Notes: generated by a model from the sequence alone, not told the origin. Positions 8,453 to 17,286 are shown, counted from the stretch's first letter. The stretch is DNA of 64,000 nt from Xanthobacteraceae bacterium (GCA_030037645.1 JASHQI010000186.1:1-64000); one strand, 5' to 3'. Numbers and translations are program-made.

Positions 8453-9433
8453 TCATTGCGTTGTCGCCGCCTTCAACCCGAGAATTTTGGCGATAGCGGC
8501 GAGCTTGTCGCGTTGCGCCTGGACGCTGGCGGCGAATTCGTCCGGACCTCGAATATCCATGACAGTGCCGATGTCGGTGAGCCGCTTGGCAATGATCGGG
8601 TCGGTGGAGACAGCGCGGAAATCCGCGGCAATGCTCTTGCGCAGCGCCTCTGGCATGCCGCGCGGCCCGAACACCCCGCCGACGCTTTCAAATGTTAGCG
8701 CCGGGTAGCCGGCCTCGCTGGCGGTCGGAACGTTCGGTGCGCTCGGCGCACGCTGCCGGCTGGTCACCGCCAAGATTTTGATTTTGCCGGCCTGCGCCAG
8801 CGGCTGTGGGACCGCCAGCGACGTCGACAACACTTGGAGACGATCCTCGGCGAGATCGTTCGGTGCCTGCATGATGTCGCGATAGGGAACGTGCGCGATC
8901 TGCAAGCCCATTTGTTTGATCCAGCCGAACAGCAAAAAATCCGAGATGCCGTTGGCTGCAGCCGCGTTGAGCGTTCCCGGATGCGCTCGCGCCAGCGCCA
9001 CAAGCTGATTGATCGTGTCGATATGCAGCGACGCCGGTACCGAGATTGCCAGCACGACATCCGAGATACTCACGATCGGCACCAAAGCGTGCAGCGGGTC
9101 GAACGGGACCGTCTCGGGCTGGTAGGGAAGCACTGTAAAGGCGCCGGCCGGACCGAACCACAGCGTATGGTCGTCGTGGGCGCTGACAAAGGCCGCCATG
9201 GACACAATGCCATCGCCGCCCGGACGATTTTCAACCACCACCGGCTTGCCCCAACGTGCGGACAGCCGATCGGCAAACAATCGCGCGGTGATATCCGTCG
9301 CACTGGCGGCGCCGTAGGGCAGGATGAAGCGGACGGTCCGTGTCGGATAGATTTGCTGTGCCGATGCGCCGCCGCCGATAACTTGCAAGCAGGCCGTGAT
9401 CGCCACGGCGGCAAGCGCGCTTAGCCGTACCAT
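8453..9433 (-). CDS. Bug-family tripartite tricarboxylate transporter receptor
   Basis: A 326-residue receptor with a Sec signal peptide ending near 'GGASAQQ'. The Bug segment is 'YPTRTVRFILPYGAASATDI', where the usual PPGG loop is changed to PYGAAS, suggesting an altered ligand site. The second signature is 'VPTASEAGYP'. Start at 9433 after GGGGAGGA. It is 28 bases downstream of the flavin oxidoreductase gene and likely shares its transcript, so its ligand may be related to that enzyme's substrate (inference). Confidence 0.92.
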   Translation of the reverse strand: MVRLSALAAVAITACLQVIGGGASAQQIYPTRTVRFILPYGAASATDITARLFADRLSARWGKPVVVENRPGGDGIVSMAAFVSAHDDHTLWFGPAGAFTVLPYQPETVPFDPLHALVPIVSISDVVLAISVPASLHIDTINQLVALARAHPGTLNAAAANGISDFLLFGWIKQMGLQIAHVPYRDIMQAPNDLAEDRLQVLSTSLAVPQPLAQAGKIKILAVTSRQRAPSAPNVPTASEAGYPALTFESVGGVFGPRGMPEALRKSIAADFRAVSTDPIIAKRLTDIGTVMDIRGPDEFAASVQAQRDKLAAIAKILGLKAATTQ

Positions 9434-9461
9434 GTGGAGTCCTCCCCTGCGAATTTGACGA

Positions 9462-10652
9462 TCAAGCCGCGGCGATCTGCGCAAGCCTAGGCTGCTTATA
9501 GTCCTTGAGCCGCGGCAGAATCTCTTTCGCGAGCAGCGTCAGGCTGTCAACGGTGTCCTTGTGGTCGAGCAAGCCGGCCTGCGCCATGACCAAGAGGTTA
9601 CCCATGCCACCCGTATATTCGACAAAATCCGTGATCTGCCGATAACACTGGTCGGGAGTGCCGCAGACCATCAGCACCGCGTCGATCAGTTCCTGCACGC
9701 CGGCCGTGCGCATGTCGATGACACGCCGATCCTTGGTGAAGCTGCGCTCCGGCACAAAGCCGCGCATCAGCTTGGCGGCATCGTCGGCCGAGAAATAGCC
9801 GGGCGGGTTCTTGAACGGCGGATAGACGTTGGCGCCGGTGCGCAAATAACCGGCGACGAGTTCGCCCCGTCGGCGCGCCTCGGCCTCGTCGCGCGCGGTC
9901 GCAAACAGCGCCAGATAGGCGAAACGGTCTGGATTGGGCTGCGCGCCGTTGTGGGTGGAGGCATAGCCCTCGCGATAGGCGTCGTAGAGCGCGCGCGTGT
10001 TATAGCCGGAGCCGAGCACCGCAATCACGGCGCCGCGCTCGCCCAGTGCACGCGCGTTCGACTTGCTCGCGGTGGTGCTCCACACCGGCGGGTGCGGCTG
10101 CTGCCACGGCCGCGGCCAGATATTCACCTGTCGATAGTGGAAGTGCTCGCCTTCCCAATTGAATGGGCCGCTGTGGGTCGTCATGGCCTTGATGATGAAA
10201 TCGTGCGCCTCCCAGAAGCGCTCCATGACGCCAACCGGGTTGGCGTTTGAGGCCGCAAACTCGTAAGGCACGCCTTTGACGAAGCCCATGTCGAGACGGC
10301 CATGCGAAATCACGTCGATCGTGGCGAGCTCCTCGGCGGCACGCAGCGGATCGGGGCGATGCCCGATCGGATAACCCAGGATTAACAGCCTGGCCCGCTT
10401 GGTGTTGCGCGCCAGCACCGACAGGCTGACGATCGAGGCCGCGTTCATGCAGGTCGCGGTTTGATGGTGCTCGTTGAGCATGAGATCAAGCCCGAGCTCG
10501 TCGGCAAGCAGATATTCATCGTAGTAGCGATGGAAGAGATCGGCCGCGTTCTTCGGATCGATCGCACGATTGGGCAAGTTGACGCGCAGGTAACCGTGCG
10601 GATCGTTCCAGGCCGACGGATATGGATGCTCGGAGAAGTGATAAATTCTCAT
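9462..10652 (-). CDS. Luciferase-like (LLM class) flavin-dependent monooxygenase
   Basis: A 396-residue TIM-barrel flavin enzyme of the bacterial luciferase superfamily. Recognisable features are the 'DLMLNEHHQTATCMN' segment near residue 58 (EHH in the flavin site), 'GYPIGHRPDPLRAAEELATI' and 'GRLDMGFVKG'. Such enzymes use FMNH2 from a separate reductase to oxygenate small molecules; no reductase gene is adjacent. ATG 10652 follows GGAGGAAA. It lies between an Asp/Glu-racemase-fold gene and a Bug receptor, all on the minus strand with short gaps (50 and 28 bases), consistent with one catabolic operon. Substrate unknown. Confidence 0.9.
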   Translation of the reverse strand: MRIYHFSEHPYPSAWNDPHGYLRVNLPNRAIDPKNAADLFHRYYDEYLLADELGLDLMLNEHHQTATCMNAASIVSLSVLARNTKRARLLILGYPIGHRPDPLRAAEELATIDVISHGRLDMGFVKGVPYEFAASNANPVGVMERFWEAHDFIIKAMTTHSGPFNWEGEHFHYRQVNIWPRPWQQPHPPVWSTTASKSNARALGERGAVIAVLGSGYNTRALYDAYREGYASTHNGAQPNPDRFAYLALFATARDEAEARRRGELVAGYLRTGANVYPPFKNPPGYFSADDAAKLMRGFVPERSFTKDRRVIDMRTAGVQELIDAVLMVCGTPDQCYRQITDFVEYTGGMGNLLVMAQAGLLDHKDTVDSLTLLAKEILPRLKDYKQPRLAQIAAA

Positions 10653-10702
10653 GAGCCATTTCCTCCGATGGAGATTACCCGGTCGTGTGCTTTCCCGCGA
10701 GC

Positions 10703-11434
10703 TTATCCCGCGATCATCTCCGCGAGGAGCCGACCGAAGCCGGGAACAGGCTGCCGAACCGAAAGGCGGCGCTGAATTTCCCAGCACCGCGCCGGGACCG
10801 GATGGACGACCGGCACGCCGAGGTCCTGTTCCAGCATGTCGATGATCGGCAGCACCCGCCAGCCGGAGCCAAGCAAATAGATCGCCTGAGCATTCGGATG
10901 CCTCAGATACGAAGCCTTCACGTGCGCATAGACTTCATGGGATGACAACTGACCCACATTTTCGAACGGCGTGGATAGGCCCTCCATGCCAAGGGCCTCG
11001 AAACCGGCATCGGCGAAGTACTTGGCGAAAATCTCGTTGATCTTCCCGGTGAAATAGGTGGCGCCGACAAAGCGCTTGACGCCGAGGGCGCGCAGCGCTC
11101 GCACGTGGTTCGTTCCCGACGTGAAGACGGGCTTGCCGTACTTCTTTTCCCATTCGGCAAGCAGCCTCGCCTCCCCTTTATAGCCAAGCAGCATGAACGG
11201 CGGAGCGCCCTCGGCGTGGATGATATCGCAGCCCTGCCCGGCCAACTTGGCGACCAGCGGCTCGACATAAGTGAAGACTCGTTTGAACTCCGCAGTGGTT
11301 CCCTCGGAAATTTCGAGGAAAAGCGGGATCACGCCTATTCCCTCGGGGAGCATTCGGATCAGCTCCTCAAGGCCTCCCGGACGCATCGTCGGCTTTATGC
11401 AGCCGACCAGGCCGCGCCAGCTTGTGAATGCCAT
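10703..11434 (-). CDS. Asp/Glu racemase superfamily protein, maleate isomerase / arylmalonate decarboxylase-like
   Basis: A 243-residue protein with the two-lobed fold of maleate isomerase and arylmalonate decarboxylase. Both lobes normally carry a catalytic cysteine. Here the first position reads 'HAEGAPPFM' and the second 'LLGSGWRVL', so neither has one. The remaining cysteines ('VGCIKP', 'GQGCDIIH', 'ARCWEI') lie off these positions. Either the chemistry differs or the alignment is imperfect. It is the first gene of a probable operon with the flavin oxidoreductase and a Bug receptor. Function not assigned. Confidence 0.78.
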   Translation of the reverse strand: MAFTSWRGLVGCIKPTMRPGGLEELIRMLPEGIGVIPLFLEISEGTTAEFKRVFTYVEPLVAKLAGQGCDIIHAEGAPPFMLLGYKGEARLLAEWEKKYGKPVFTSGTNHVRALRALGVKRFVGATYFTGKINEIFAKYFADAGFEALGMEGLSTPFENVGQLSSHEVYAHVKASYLRHPNAQAIYLLGSGWRVLPIIDMLEQDLGVPVVHPVPARCWEIQRRLSVRQPVPGFGRLLAEMIAG

Positions 11435-11597
11435 GCGATTTTGCTCCCTTATTGCCGACGCGCCAGATTTGCTGCGGAGCGCGTCAACATGCGCACGTCA
11501 AACGTGCCGCATTTTGAGGATAGAGTGCATTATCGCGGCCGCCGTGTCGAATAACCATTAAAATGAACAAGGAGACCGGCCGGAGGGAGGATCGCCC

Positions 11598-12623
11598 ATG
11601 TTCATCCGCTGCGTCTGTTTTTGCCTTCTGCTTGCTGGGGCCACGATGCAAACGGCCCAAGCCGATTCCGCTGCGGACTTTTACCGCGGCAAGTCGATCT
11701 CGCTGGTGGTGAGTTCCTCGCCGGGAGGCGGCTACGACGCATTGGCGCGCGCGGTCGCCGGCTTTCTCGGCAAGCACATACCCGGAAATCCGTCGGTGGT
11801 CGTTCGCAACATGCCCGGTGCAGGCGGCATCGTCGCGACAAACTACATCGCCAATGTAGCGCCCCGCGACGGCCTCACCATTGCCTGCGTCCTCAACAAT
11901 ACGCCATTCGAGCCGCTGTTCGGCACCAAGGAAGCCGATTACGACGCGACAAAGCTGACATGGCTCGGCACTCCATCGGTCGAGACCGGACTGTTGATCG
12001 TGTGGCACACCTCGCCGATCAAGACGCTCGACGATGCCAAAAAAATGACCATGACCGCCGGCTCCTCAGGCGCCAACTCGGCGCCGAGCTTTTACGCCAG
12101 ACTGCTGAATGAGCTGCTGGGGCTGAAGATCAAGATCGTCCTTGGCTATCCGGGCCAAAACGAGGCCTATCTGGCCATGGAGCGCGGCGAGCTTGACTCC
12201 TTCGGCGTGACCTTCTGGTCGTCGCTGACCTCGACAAAGGCCGATTGGCTCAGGGACAAGAAGATTCGCATCCTCGTTCAGTACGGCCCGCAGAAGGAAG
12301 CTGCCCTGCCGGATGTGCCTTATGGCCCCGATCTCGTCAGCAATCCCGACGACAAGGCGCTGTTCAAGGCGGCCTACGCACCGCTTGCTGCCGGGCGGCC
12401 ATTCGTCGCCCCACCCGACTTGCCGCCGGAACGCACGGCGGCATTGCGCGCGGGACTACTCGCCACCTTCAAGGACCCCGGATTCCTTGCAGAGGCCGCG
12501 AAGGAACGTCTGGAGATCAACAAGCCAACATCCGGTGAAGCGCTGCAGGCGGAGATCGCTCGCGTCTATCAATCGCCGCAGCGCATTGTCGACCGCCTGC
12601 GCCGCATCGCACAGAGACAATGA
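11598..12623 (+). CDS. Bug-like periplasmic solute receptor (divergent member)
   Basis: A 341-residue secreted protein. The signal peptide covers about residues 1-22 ('MQTAQADS'). Resemblance to Bug receptors includes 'ISLVVSSSPGGGYDALARAV', 'VVVRNMPGAGGIVATNYI' and the spacing of the second lobe, but the canonical PFPPGG loop is replaced by SSPGGGYD. This subgroup is common in alphaproteobacteria and its ligands are unknown. It is divergent from the racemase-fold gene across a 163-base gap, so the two may be co-regulated. Confidence 0.85.
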   Translation: MFIRCVCFCLLLAGATMQTAQADSAADFYRGKSISLVVSSSPGGGYDALARAVAGFLGKHIPGNPSVVVRNMPGAGGIVATNYIANVAPRDGLTIACVLNNTPFEPLFGTKEADYDATKLTWLGTPSVETGLLIVWHTSPIKTLDDAKKMTMTAGSSGANSAPSFYARLLNELLGLKIKIVLGYPGQNEAYLAMERGELDSFGVTFWSSLTSTKADWLRDKKIRILVQYGPQKEAALPDVPYGPDLVSNPDDKALFKAAYAPLAAGRPFVAPPDLPPERTAALRAGLLATFKDPGFLAEAAKERLEINKPTSGEALQAEIARVYQSPQRIVDRLRRIAQRQ

Positions 12624-12691
12624 GCCTACGCCCTCATGGCGTCCAGCGAGTCCGGTTCGAAGTGGCCGGCCTGATAACACGCTCACCGGCA

Positions 12692-12750
12692 TGTCAACAT
12701 TTGGTTGACAGATGTGTCAATGCATGGTTGACTGTCATCCTAAAGTTGAC
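12692..12750. promoter_or_regulatory. Tandem palindromic operator before the zinc-finger regulator
   Basis: TGTCAACATTTGGTTGACA (12692-12710) is a perfect 7-bp-arm inverted repeat with a 5-base spacer. A near copy, TGTCAATGCATGGTTGACT (12715-12733), follows exactly 23 bases on, and a third half site GTTGAC lies at 12745-12750. The array ends 15 bases before the start codon at 12765. Two aligned dyads about two helical turns apart fit cooperative binding by a dimeric regulator, perhaps autoregulation by the downstream gene. Confidence 0.6.
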
Positions 12751-12764
12751 GAAAAGGCGGAGCC

Positions 12765-13145
12765 ATGCCACAGGCTAACAGTACCAAACGCCTATACCGC
12801 TGCTCCTTTTGTGGGAAGGCCCAGACCGAGGTTAAGACACTCGTCGCTGGCCCCGGCGTATTCATTTGCGACGAATGCGTGCACCTCTGTGAGAAAATCA
12901 TCAAAAAGGAGAAGCGGAAGCCAACAACACAAAAGGCGCCCAATCCGCTGTTGCCAGACAACGCGCCAACTGAGACTTTGTTAAACACCCTAACCGGATA
13001 CAATGGTGCATTCGAGAGGATTGATACCGCCATGCAAGATGTCGCCGACATTCTCCGCGAGCGCGACGTAAGCTGGGCGGCGATCGGACAGGCGCTATCC
13101 GTCTCGCGGCAAGCGGCGTGGAAGCGGTTCGGGTCGCCCGTATAG
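12765..13145 (+). CDS. ClpX-type C4 zinc finger protein with helix-turn-helix-like tail
   Basis: A 126-residue protein. Residues ~11-48 are a ClpX-like treble-clef zinc finger with ligands in 'CSFCGK' and 'CDECVHLC'. There is no AAA ATPase domain, so it is not ClpX. Residues ~96-124, '[20 protein letters not shown]', look like a helix-turn-helix or resolvase-like DNA-binding segment. I infer a small transcription regulator. ATG at 12765 after AAAGGCGGAGCC. The tandem palindromes immediately upstream would suit autoregulation. Confidence 0.8.
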   Translation: MPQANSTKRLYRCSFCGKAQTEVKTLVAGPGVFICDECVHLCEKIIKKEKRKPTTQKAPNPLLPDNAPTETLLNTLTGYNGAFERIDTAMQDVADILRERDVSWAAIGQALSVSRQAAWKRFGSPV

Positions 13146-13269
13146 CTCCCGAGAAGCCAAATGGCGGAAAAATCCGTGTGACCGGCCGGGCAATGTGGCA
13201 AAAAATGCACTCGCTGCAAGCAGATGGCGAGGTGCGTCGACTTGCTCCACGCGATGAAGGGCACCGCAG

Positions 13270-13986
13270 TCAAGCATCCAGTTCCTTGAAATAGCGATAG
13301 ATGCCCCATTGGCTGAATCGAATCCGCCGTTTCGAGGCGAGATAAGCTTTGATGCGCGGCCGCTTGGCCACCCGATCGCGTAGCGCGATCAGGCCGGGCA
13401 CTTTCCTTTCGAAGCGCTTCATGCGTTTGGGAAAGGCGTAGCGCAAGCCTTCGACGATCTCGAACAGCGACAGGTCGACGTAACTGATGCGACGGCCCAC
13501 CATATACGTTCCGCCGTTGTGCTGCAGCACGCGCTCGAAATAGCCCAAAAATTTCGGCACGCGATAGCGCCAGAAATCCTGGGTCCGCCGCCGCGCCGCC
13601 GGCCGCTGCTCCTCGTAATAGAGCCAACCGGAAACGGGGTGATGGGTATCATGGATGTGCACGACCAGATCAGTGATCGTGAGCTGCAACTGGTGCACCC
13701 ATAGCCGCCCCGCCTCATCGCGCGGTGCGAGATTGAGACGCGGCCCAAGATAGAACAAAATCAGCGCGGTCTGCGCGATGATGGATTTCCCAGCTTTGAG
13801 GAACGGCGGCGCATAAGGCGGCCGGGCGGCACGCTTGTCTTCGAGCACTTTCATCATCGCCGGCACGCCACGCTTGCCCCGCCGCCGCGCGACATCGACA
13901 TAGTCGGCGCCGGCCTCCTCCAGCGCGAGGCGAACGAATTCACCCCGCCCCTGGATCGTCGGCCAATAATAAAGTTCGTAGCGCAT
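13270..13986 (-). CDS. Glutathione S-transferase family protein
   Basis: A 238-residue cytosolic GST. The thioredoxin-like N-terminal domain carries 'YELYYWPTIQGRGEFVRLAL' with tyrosines near residues 6-7 as catalytic candidates. 'KSIIAQTALILFYLG' provides the glutathione-gamma-glutamyl contact (Ser/Gln-Thr). The helical C-terminal domain follows from about residue 90 and ends with an unusually basic tail ('AKRPRIKAYLASKRRIRFSQ'). It is 3 bases downstream of a cupin gene and probably in operon with it. Substrate unknown; fold assignment is firm. Confidence 0.88.
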   Translation of the reverse strand: MRYELYYWPTIQGRGEFVRLALEEAGADYVDVARRRGKRGVPAMMKVLEDKRAARPPYAPPFLKAGKSIIAQTALILFYLGPRLNLAPRDEAGRLWVHQLQLTITDLVVHIHDTHHPVSGWLYYEEQRPAARRRTQDFWRYRVPKFLGYFERVLQHNGGTYMVGRRISYVDLSLFEIVEGLRYAFPKRMKRFERKVPGLIALRDRVAKRPRIKAYLASKRRIRFSQWGIYRYFKELDA

Positions 13987-13989
13987 TGG

Positions 13990-14394
13990 TCACGTCACCG
14001 CGGCTCTATATTGCTCGTCGCTGACCTTCTCCAGCCATTCGACGTGCTTGCCATCGAGTGCCTCCTGGATCGCAATATGAACCATCACCGTGGTCGGGCC
14101 GGCGCCATGCCAGTGCTTCTCATTGGGCGGAATCCAAACCACATCGCCGGCGCGGATCTCGCGCGCCCTGCCGCCCCAAACCTGCACCCGGCCGATCCCA
14201 GAGGTGACGCAGAGCGTCTGCCCGAGCGGATGAGTATGCCAGTTTGTGCGCGCACCCGGCTCGAAGCGCACGAAAGAAGAGCGCACGCGCGCTGGTGCCG
14301 GCGCCTCGATAATCGGGTCCTGCCAAACGGTGCCGGTGAACCATTCCGCGGGCACCCGGCGCGACGGCGCCGAACCACAGGGGTGGATGTCCAT
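13990..14394 (-). CDS. Cupin domain protein (quercetinase/carboxymuconolactone-associated type)
   Basis: A 134-residue single-domain cupin. Metal-binding motif 1 is '[17 protein letters not shown]' (HxH plus downstream Gln) and motif 2 is '[12 protein letters not shown]' with a His ligand. Such cupins bind Fe, Mn or Zn. ATG 14394 follows GGAGACGAGG. The gene is immediately upstream of the GST gene (3-base gap). The enzymatic activity cannot be told. Confidence 0.88.
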   Translation of the reverse strand: MDIHPCGSAPSRRVPAEWFTGTVWQDPIIEAPAPARVRSSFVRFEPGARTNWHTHPLGQTLCVTSGIGRVQVWGGRAREIRAGDVVWIPPNEKHWHGAGPTTVMVHIAIQEALDGKHVEWLEKVSDEQYRAAVT

Positions 14395-14446
14395 CCTCGT
14401 CTCCTTTCATAGCTTGATAGGCCTTGTCCTTGCTCCGCGCTTGCGA

Positions 14447-14465
14447 CCGCCCCAATGCGGGGCGG
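14447..14465. repeat. Short inverted repeat
   Basis: CCGCCCC and GGGGCGG are separated by five bases in the 202-base gap between the cupin gene and the small lipoprotein gene. It has no T-run, so it is a weak terminator candidate at best. Nothing else is evident in this gap. Confidence 0.3.
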
Positions 14466-14596
14466 AAAGCAGCGGGGCGCAATGAAGTAAGATAGTAGAA
14501 ATTTCGCCACGATACTCTTGCAACCCGGATGGACAGCCGCGACCGGCTCGCCACGGCCCTCCCGGGGCGGTATGATGGGGGTCAAGCGAGGGGGTC

Positions 14597-14791
14597 ATGC
14601 CGACCGGCTTGCGAGGTATTGTACCGCGTATCGCAGACACTGGCCGCGATAGCACGCTTCGGTTCTTTCTTCTGTTCAGCGTCGGACTGATGCTCGGCGC
14701 CTGCTCCAAATGCGATGTGCCGACGCCATGGGAGCATAGCAGCGGCGCAAGTGCGCCGCTCGCCTGCCACGGCACGCCGCCACTACAATAA
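14597..14791 (+). CDS. Small predicted lipoprotein
   Basis: A 64-residue frame. 'FFLLFSVGLMLGAC' at residues ~23-36 reads as a lipoprotein signal with lipobox LGAC, leaving a mature peptide of ~29 residues with three cysteines ('CSKC' and 'ACHG'). The ATG is preceded by GAGGGGGTC, a good ribosome site, but gives a 22-residue arginine-rich leader before the hydrophobic core, so the true start could be a later non-ATG codon. It is convergent with the Tim44-N-like gene. Small Cys-rich lipoproteins of this kind occur in Hyphomicrobiales; function unknown. Confidence 0.5.
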   Translation: MPTGLRGIVPRIADTGRDSTLRFFLLFSVGLMLGACSKCDVPTPWEHSSGASAPLACHGTPPLQ

Positions 14792-14820
14792 CGCCGGCGT
14801 CAAGCGAGGATAGATCGCAA

Positions 14821-15423
14821 TTATCCTTCGTGATCGCTGTCCGACGAATTTTTTGCCGAAGCGCCGCGCGATGTCCCCTCGCCTTCGACGCCCGCATCGT
14901 CAGCGCCCTCGGGCGGATAAATGCCGGGCAGCGACTCGTTGCGCGACCGCAGATAAGGCTCGGCCTGCTGCCGTGGCGACAGGCCAGCGAAGGCTGGCGC
15001 GTTGCCGCCGCTCCACCATGTCCAGATCAATCGCCCGAGCATGACCAATAACGCGAGCTGAAAGAAAAGGCCAAGAAACGACGTCACGCTGCTAAGGCCG
15101 CCAAATAAGCCATGACCAAACAACAAACCGAGCAGGCCGGCACCGAGAAAACCGGCCGCAAAGCCGGCGAGCAGTCCGGGACGACTGAATAAATCGCCGA
15201 GCGAACCGGGACGCGTCGGCGGTGCCGCACTGGTGCTGCCGAGCACAGCCGCGATGATTGGTGCGCTTTGCGCAATGCGCGATGTCATGAACTTCGCGGT
15301 TGCGCTTCCGTCGAAGCTCGATCCACTTTCCAGGCTCGCGTCGGCGCCACCCGCCCACAGCAACAACGCCGTAGCGAGCGCCGCGAACGTTGCGAGCGAG
15401 CGAAGCAATCGCATCGGGTCCAT
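14821..15423 (-). CDS. Membrane protein resembling the N-terminal half of Tim44-like proteins
   Basis: About 200 residues. A hydrophobic signal or anchor follows 'MDPMRLL'. From about residue 85 a glycine/phenylalanine/leucine-rich double helix ('AAGFLGAGLLGLLFGHGLFG', then 'LALLVMLGRLIWTWW') matches the segment preceding the Tim44 domain in alphaproteobacterial Tim44-like proteins. The Tim44 domain itself is absent: the protein ends in a hydrophilic acidic tail. ATG 15423 chosen over an upstream GTG at 15456. Function unknown. Confidence 0.62.
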   Translation of the reverse strand: MDPMRLLRSLATFAALATALLLWAGGADASLESGSSFDGSATAKFMTSRIAQSAPIIAAVLGSTSAAPPTRPGSLGDLFSRPGLLAGFAAGFLGAGLLGLLFGHGLFGGLSSVTSFLGLFFQLALLVMLGRLIWTWWSGGNAPAFAGLSPRQQAEPYLRSRNESLPGIYPPEGADDAGVEGEGTSRGASAKNSSDSDHEG

Positions 15424-15633
15424 CGCAAGCGATAGGATCCCGTCATATTCGCGCACCGTAGGACGCCTCTATTCAAACAACGCACCGCTACTCGGCGCGT
15501 GTTGCGAATGCAGTATTGGTACGCGATGGCTGAGCGCCCACACCTGCCGCAAAGCGTCGCACGCGCGCATGTCGCACCGACGGCTTCCCGCGTAGAATTA
15601 TTAGCTGCCATACGCCTGTCGCAGGACTGCAAG

Positions 15634-17286
15634 TTAGTCGAGCGGCTGAAGCTTGATGATTTCCGCGCCGTGATTATTGCCAGCCCAGAATGTCACGGGG
15701 CTTGTGGAATTATCCACGAAGACTCGACGTATGTTGGTCGACCGTGGCAGCAAGTATTCCACCGCATATCCGCTCCGCGGATCGAAGCGCAGCACGCGGT
15801 CGCTTGCCATCCCGCCACTCCATAATTCACCGTTCTTGTCCATAAAAACATCATACGGATAGGTGTACGGGGTCGGCACGTTCCATTCTTTAAACGTCTC
15901 CGTCTTCGTGTCGAACATCGCAAGCTTGTTGGCGGCGAATTCGGTGAACCATAGCCGTCCCTGATTGTCGAGCATGGTGCGGCGCGGCCAGGAATTCGGC
16001 GTTGGCGTCGGGAACAATGTCGTTTCGCCGGTCTTGGCTTCGACGCGGCCGACATATTCTCCGCCGAAATCCATGAAATAGAGATTGTTTTGGGCATCCG
16101 CCGCCATGCCGTAGGGTCCGTGCTGATAGCCTTTGGAAAGCAGCTTGTAGGGATCGATGAGCTGGTATTTCCCAGTTTTCAGATCAAGGCGCATGATCTC
16201 CTGCTTGGCAACGTCATTGGTCCACACCTTGCCATCGACCTTGAAGGCGCGCGGCATCACCATTGACTGCTGCATGGCGTCGCTGTCGAGATTTGGCTGG
16301 ATGGGGAAGATTTGAAACGTCTTCGTTTTCATGTCGAACTTGGCGAGCCCGGTCTGGAACATCAGGGCGAGCCATAAATTGCCGTCGGCGTCCGGCTCGA
16401 GGTCGAGCGTGCCGGTCGGCGCGTTGGGCTTACTCACGGGAATAGGAAAGTCGCGATTGGCGCCTGTCTTCGGATCGAGCTCACCGAGGTAATTTTCAAC
16501 AAAGTTCGAATACCAGACATTGCCCTGCGCGTCGGTACGCACGTCATGGGGCGCAATCGTTTTGCGCGGCAAGTCATATTCGGTGATGACCACGCGCGTG
16601 GCGCGGCCTTTGGGTCGCGGCAGGGTTTGCAATTTGTAGGGCCAGGTCGGCCCGTGGCTCAGATTCACGGTGGCAAGATAATCGGCAAACTTGCGCGCCA
16701 GATCCTGACGCACGTTGCGTCGCGCGACGCGCAACTGTACGCGCGCCTGTGTGGTGTTGTTGGCGTACTGCGCCATGCGATTGATGACCGCGAGGAACTG
16801 CTCGCCGTTATAGGTCGAGCGCGCGATGCGCTCCAAGGTGTGACAACTCATACATTCGAGCAGCGGCCACTTCTGCGCCGGCGTGCCGGGCATGCTCATG
16901 AACCATTCGGTATTGGTAAGCTGTGCCGCCAGGTCCGAGGTCGGGCGTAGCTTGATCGCAATCTCGGTCGATGTCGCGCCGAGATCGACCGATCGCGGGC
17001 CGTCGAGATCGTAACCCTCGGCGCGAATGCGCAGCATGTAATGCCCGGGGGCAAGTCGGCCGTCTGGAAAGCGGAAGTGGCCGTGCGCGTCGCTGACAAC
17101 GGTGACGGTGATCGGCGAGCCGGCCTTCTGCGCGCTAACCAGCACACCTTCCATCGCGCCCTCCAGAGCGGACCTCACCGATCCGCTCAGTGTCTGCGCG
17201 CAGCAAAAGCCCGTTTGCCAGCCAATGAGCAGGGCCCCAGCCCCGACAAGGCACCAGTTCCTTATTCTCGGTTTATGAAAAAACAT
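15634..17286 (-). CDS. Secreted cytochrome c / Vgb-type beta-propeller protein with carboxypeptidase-regulatory-like domain
   Basis: A 550-residue envelope protein. Order: signal peptide or anchor (to ~31, 'GFCCAQ'); a carboxypeptidase-regulatory-like beta sandwich (~33-113); a single c-type haem site CMSCH at 145-149; then from ~225 a virginiamycin-B-lyase-like propeller with repeats such as 'DAQGNVWYSNF', 'DADGNLWLAL', 'DNQGRLWFTEF' and 'DKNGELWSGG'. A haem domain fused to such a propeller suggests redox or binding rather than antibiotic lysis. ATG 17286 chosen for GAGGGAAG upstream. It closes a minus-strand set of five envelope genes. Function unassigned. Confidence 0.85.
   Translation of the reverse strand: MFFHKPRIRNWCLVGAGALLIGWQTGFCCAQTLSGSVRSALEGAMEGVLVSAQKAGSPITVTVVSDAHGHFRFPDGRLAPGHYMLRIRAEGYDLDGPRSVDLGATSTEIAIKLRPTSDLAAQLTNTEWFMSMPGTPAQKWPLLECMSCHTLERIARSTYNGEQFLAVINRMAQYANNTTQARVQLRVARRNVRQDLARKFADYLATVNLSHGPTWPYKLQTLPRPKGRATRVVITEYDLPRKTIAPHDVRTDAQGNVWYSNFVENYLGELDPKTGANRDFPIPVSKPNAPTGTLDLEPDADGNLWLALMFQTGLAKFDMKTKTFQIFPIQPNLDSDAMQQSMVMPRAFKVDGKVWTNDVAKQEIMRLDLKTGKYQLIDPYKLLSKGYQHGPYGMAADAQNNLYFMDFGGEYVGRVEAKTGETTLFPTPTPNSWPRRTMLDNQGRLWFTEFAANKLAMFDTKTETFKEWNVPTPYTYPYDVFMDKNGELWSGGMASDRVLRFDPRSGYAVEYLLPRSTNIRRVFVDNSTSPVTFWAGNNHGAEIIKLQPLD

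Noticed and set aside
12765-13145. Truncated clpX pseudogene
   Set aside because: The zinc finger is followed by an unrelated HTH-like tail with a normal stop and its own operator-like upstream region, so it is an intact small protein.
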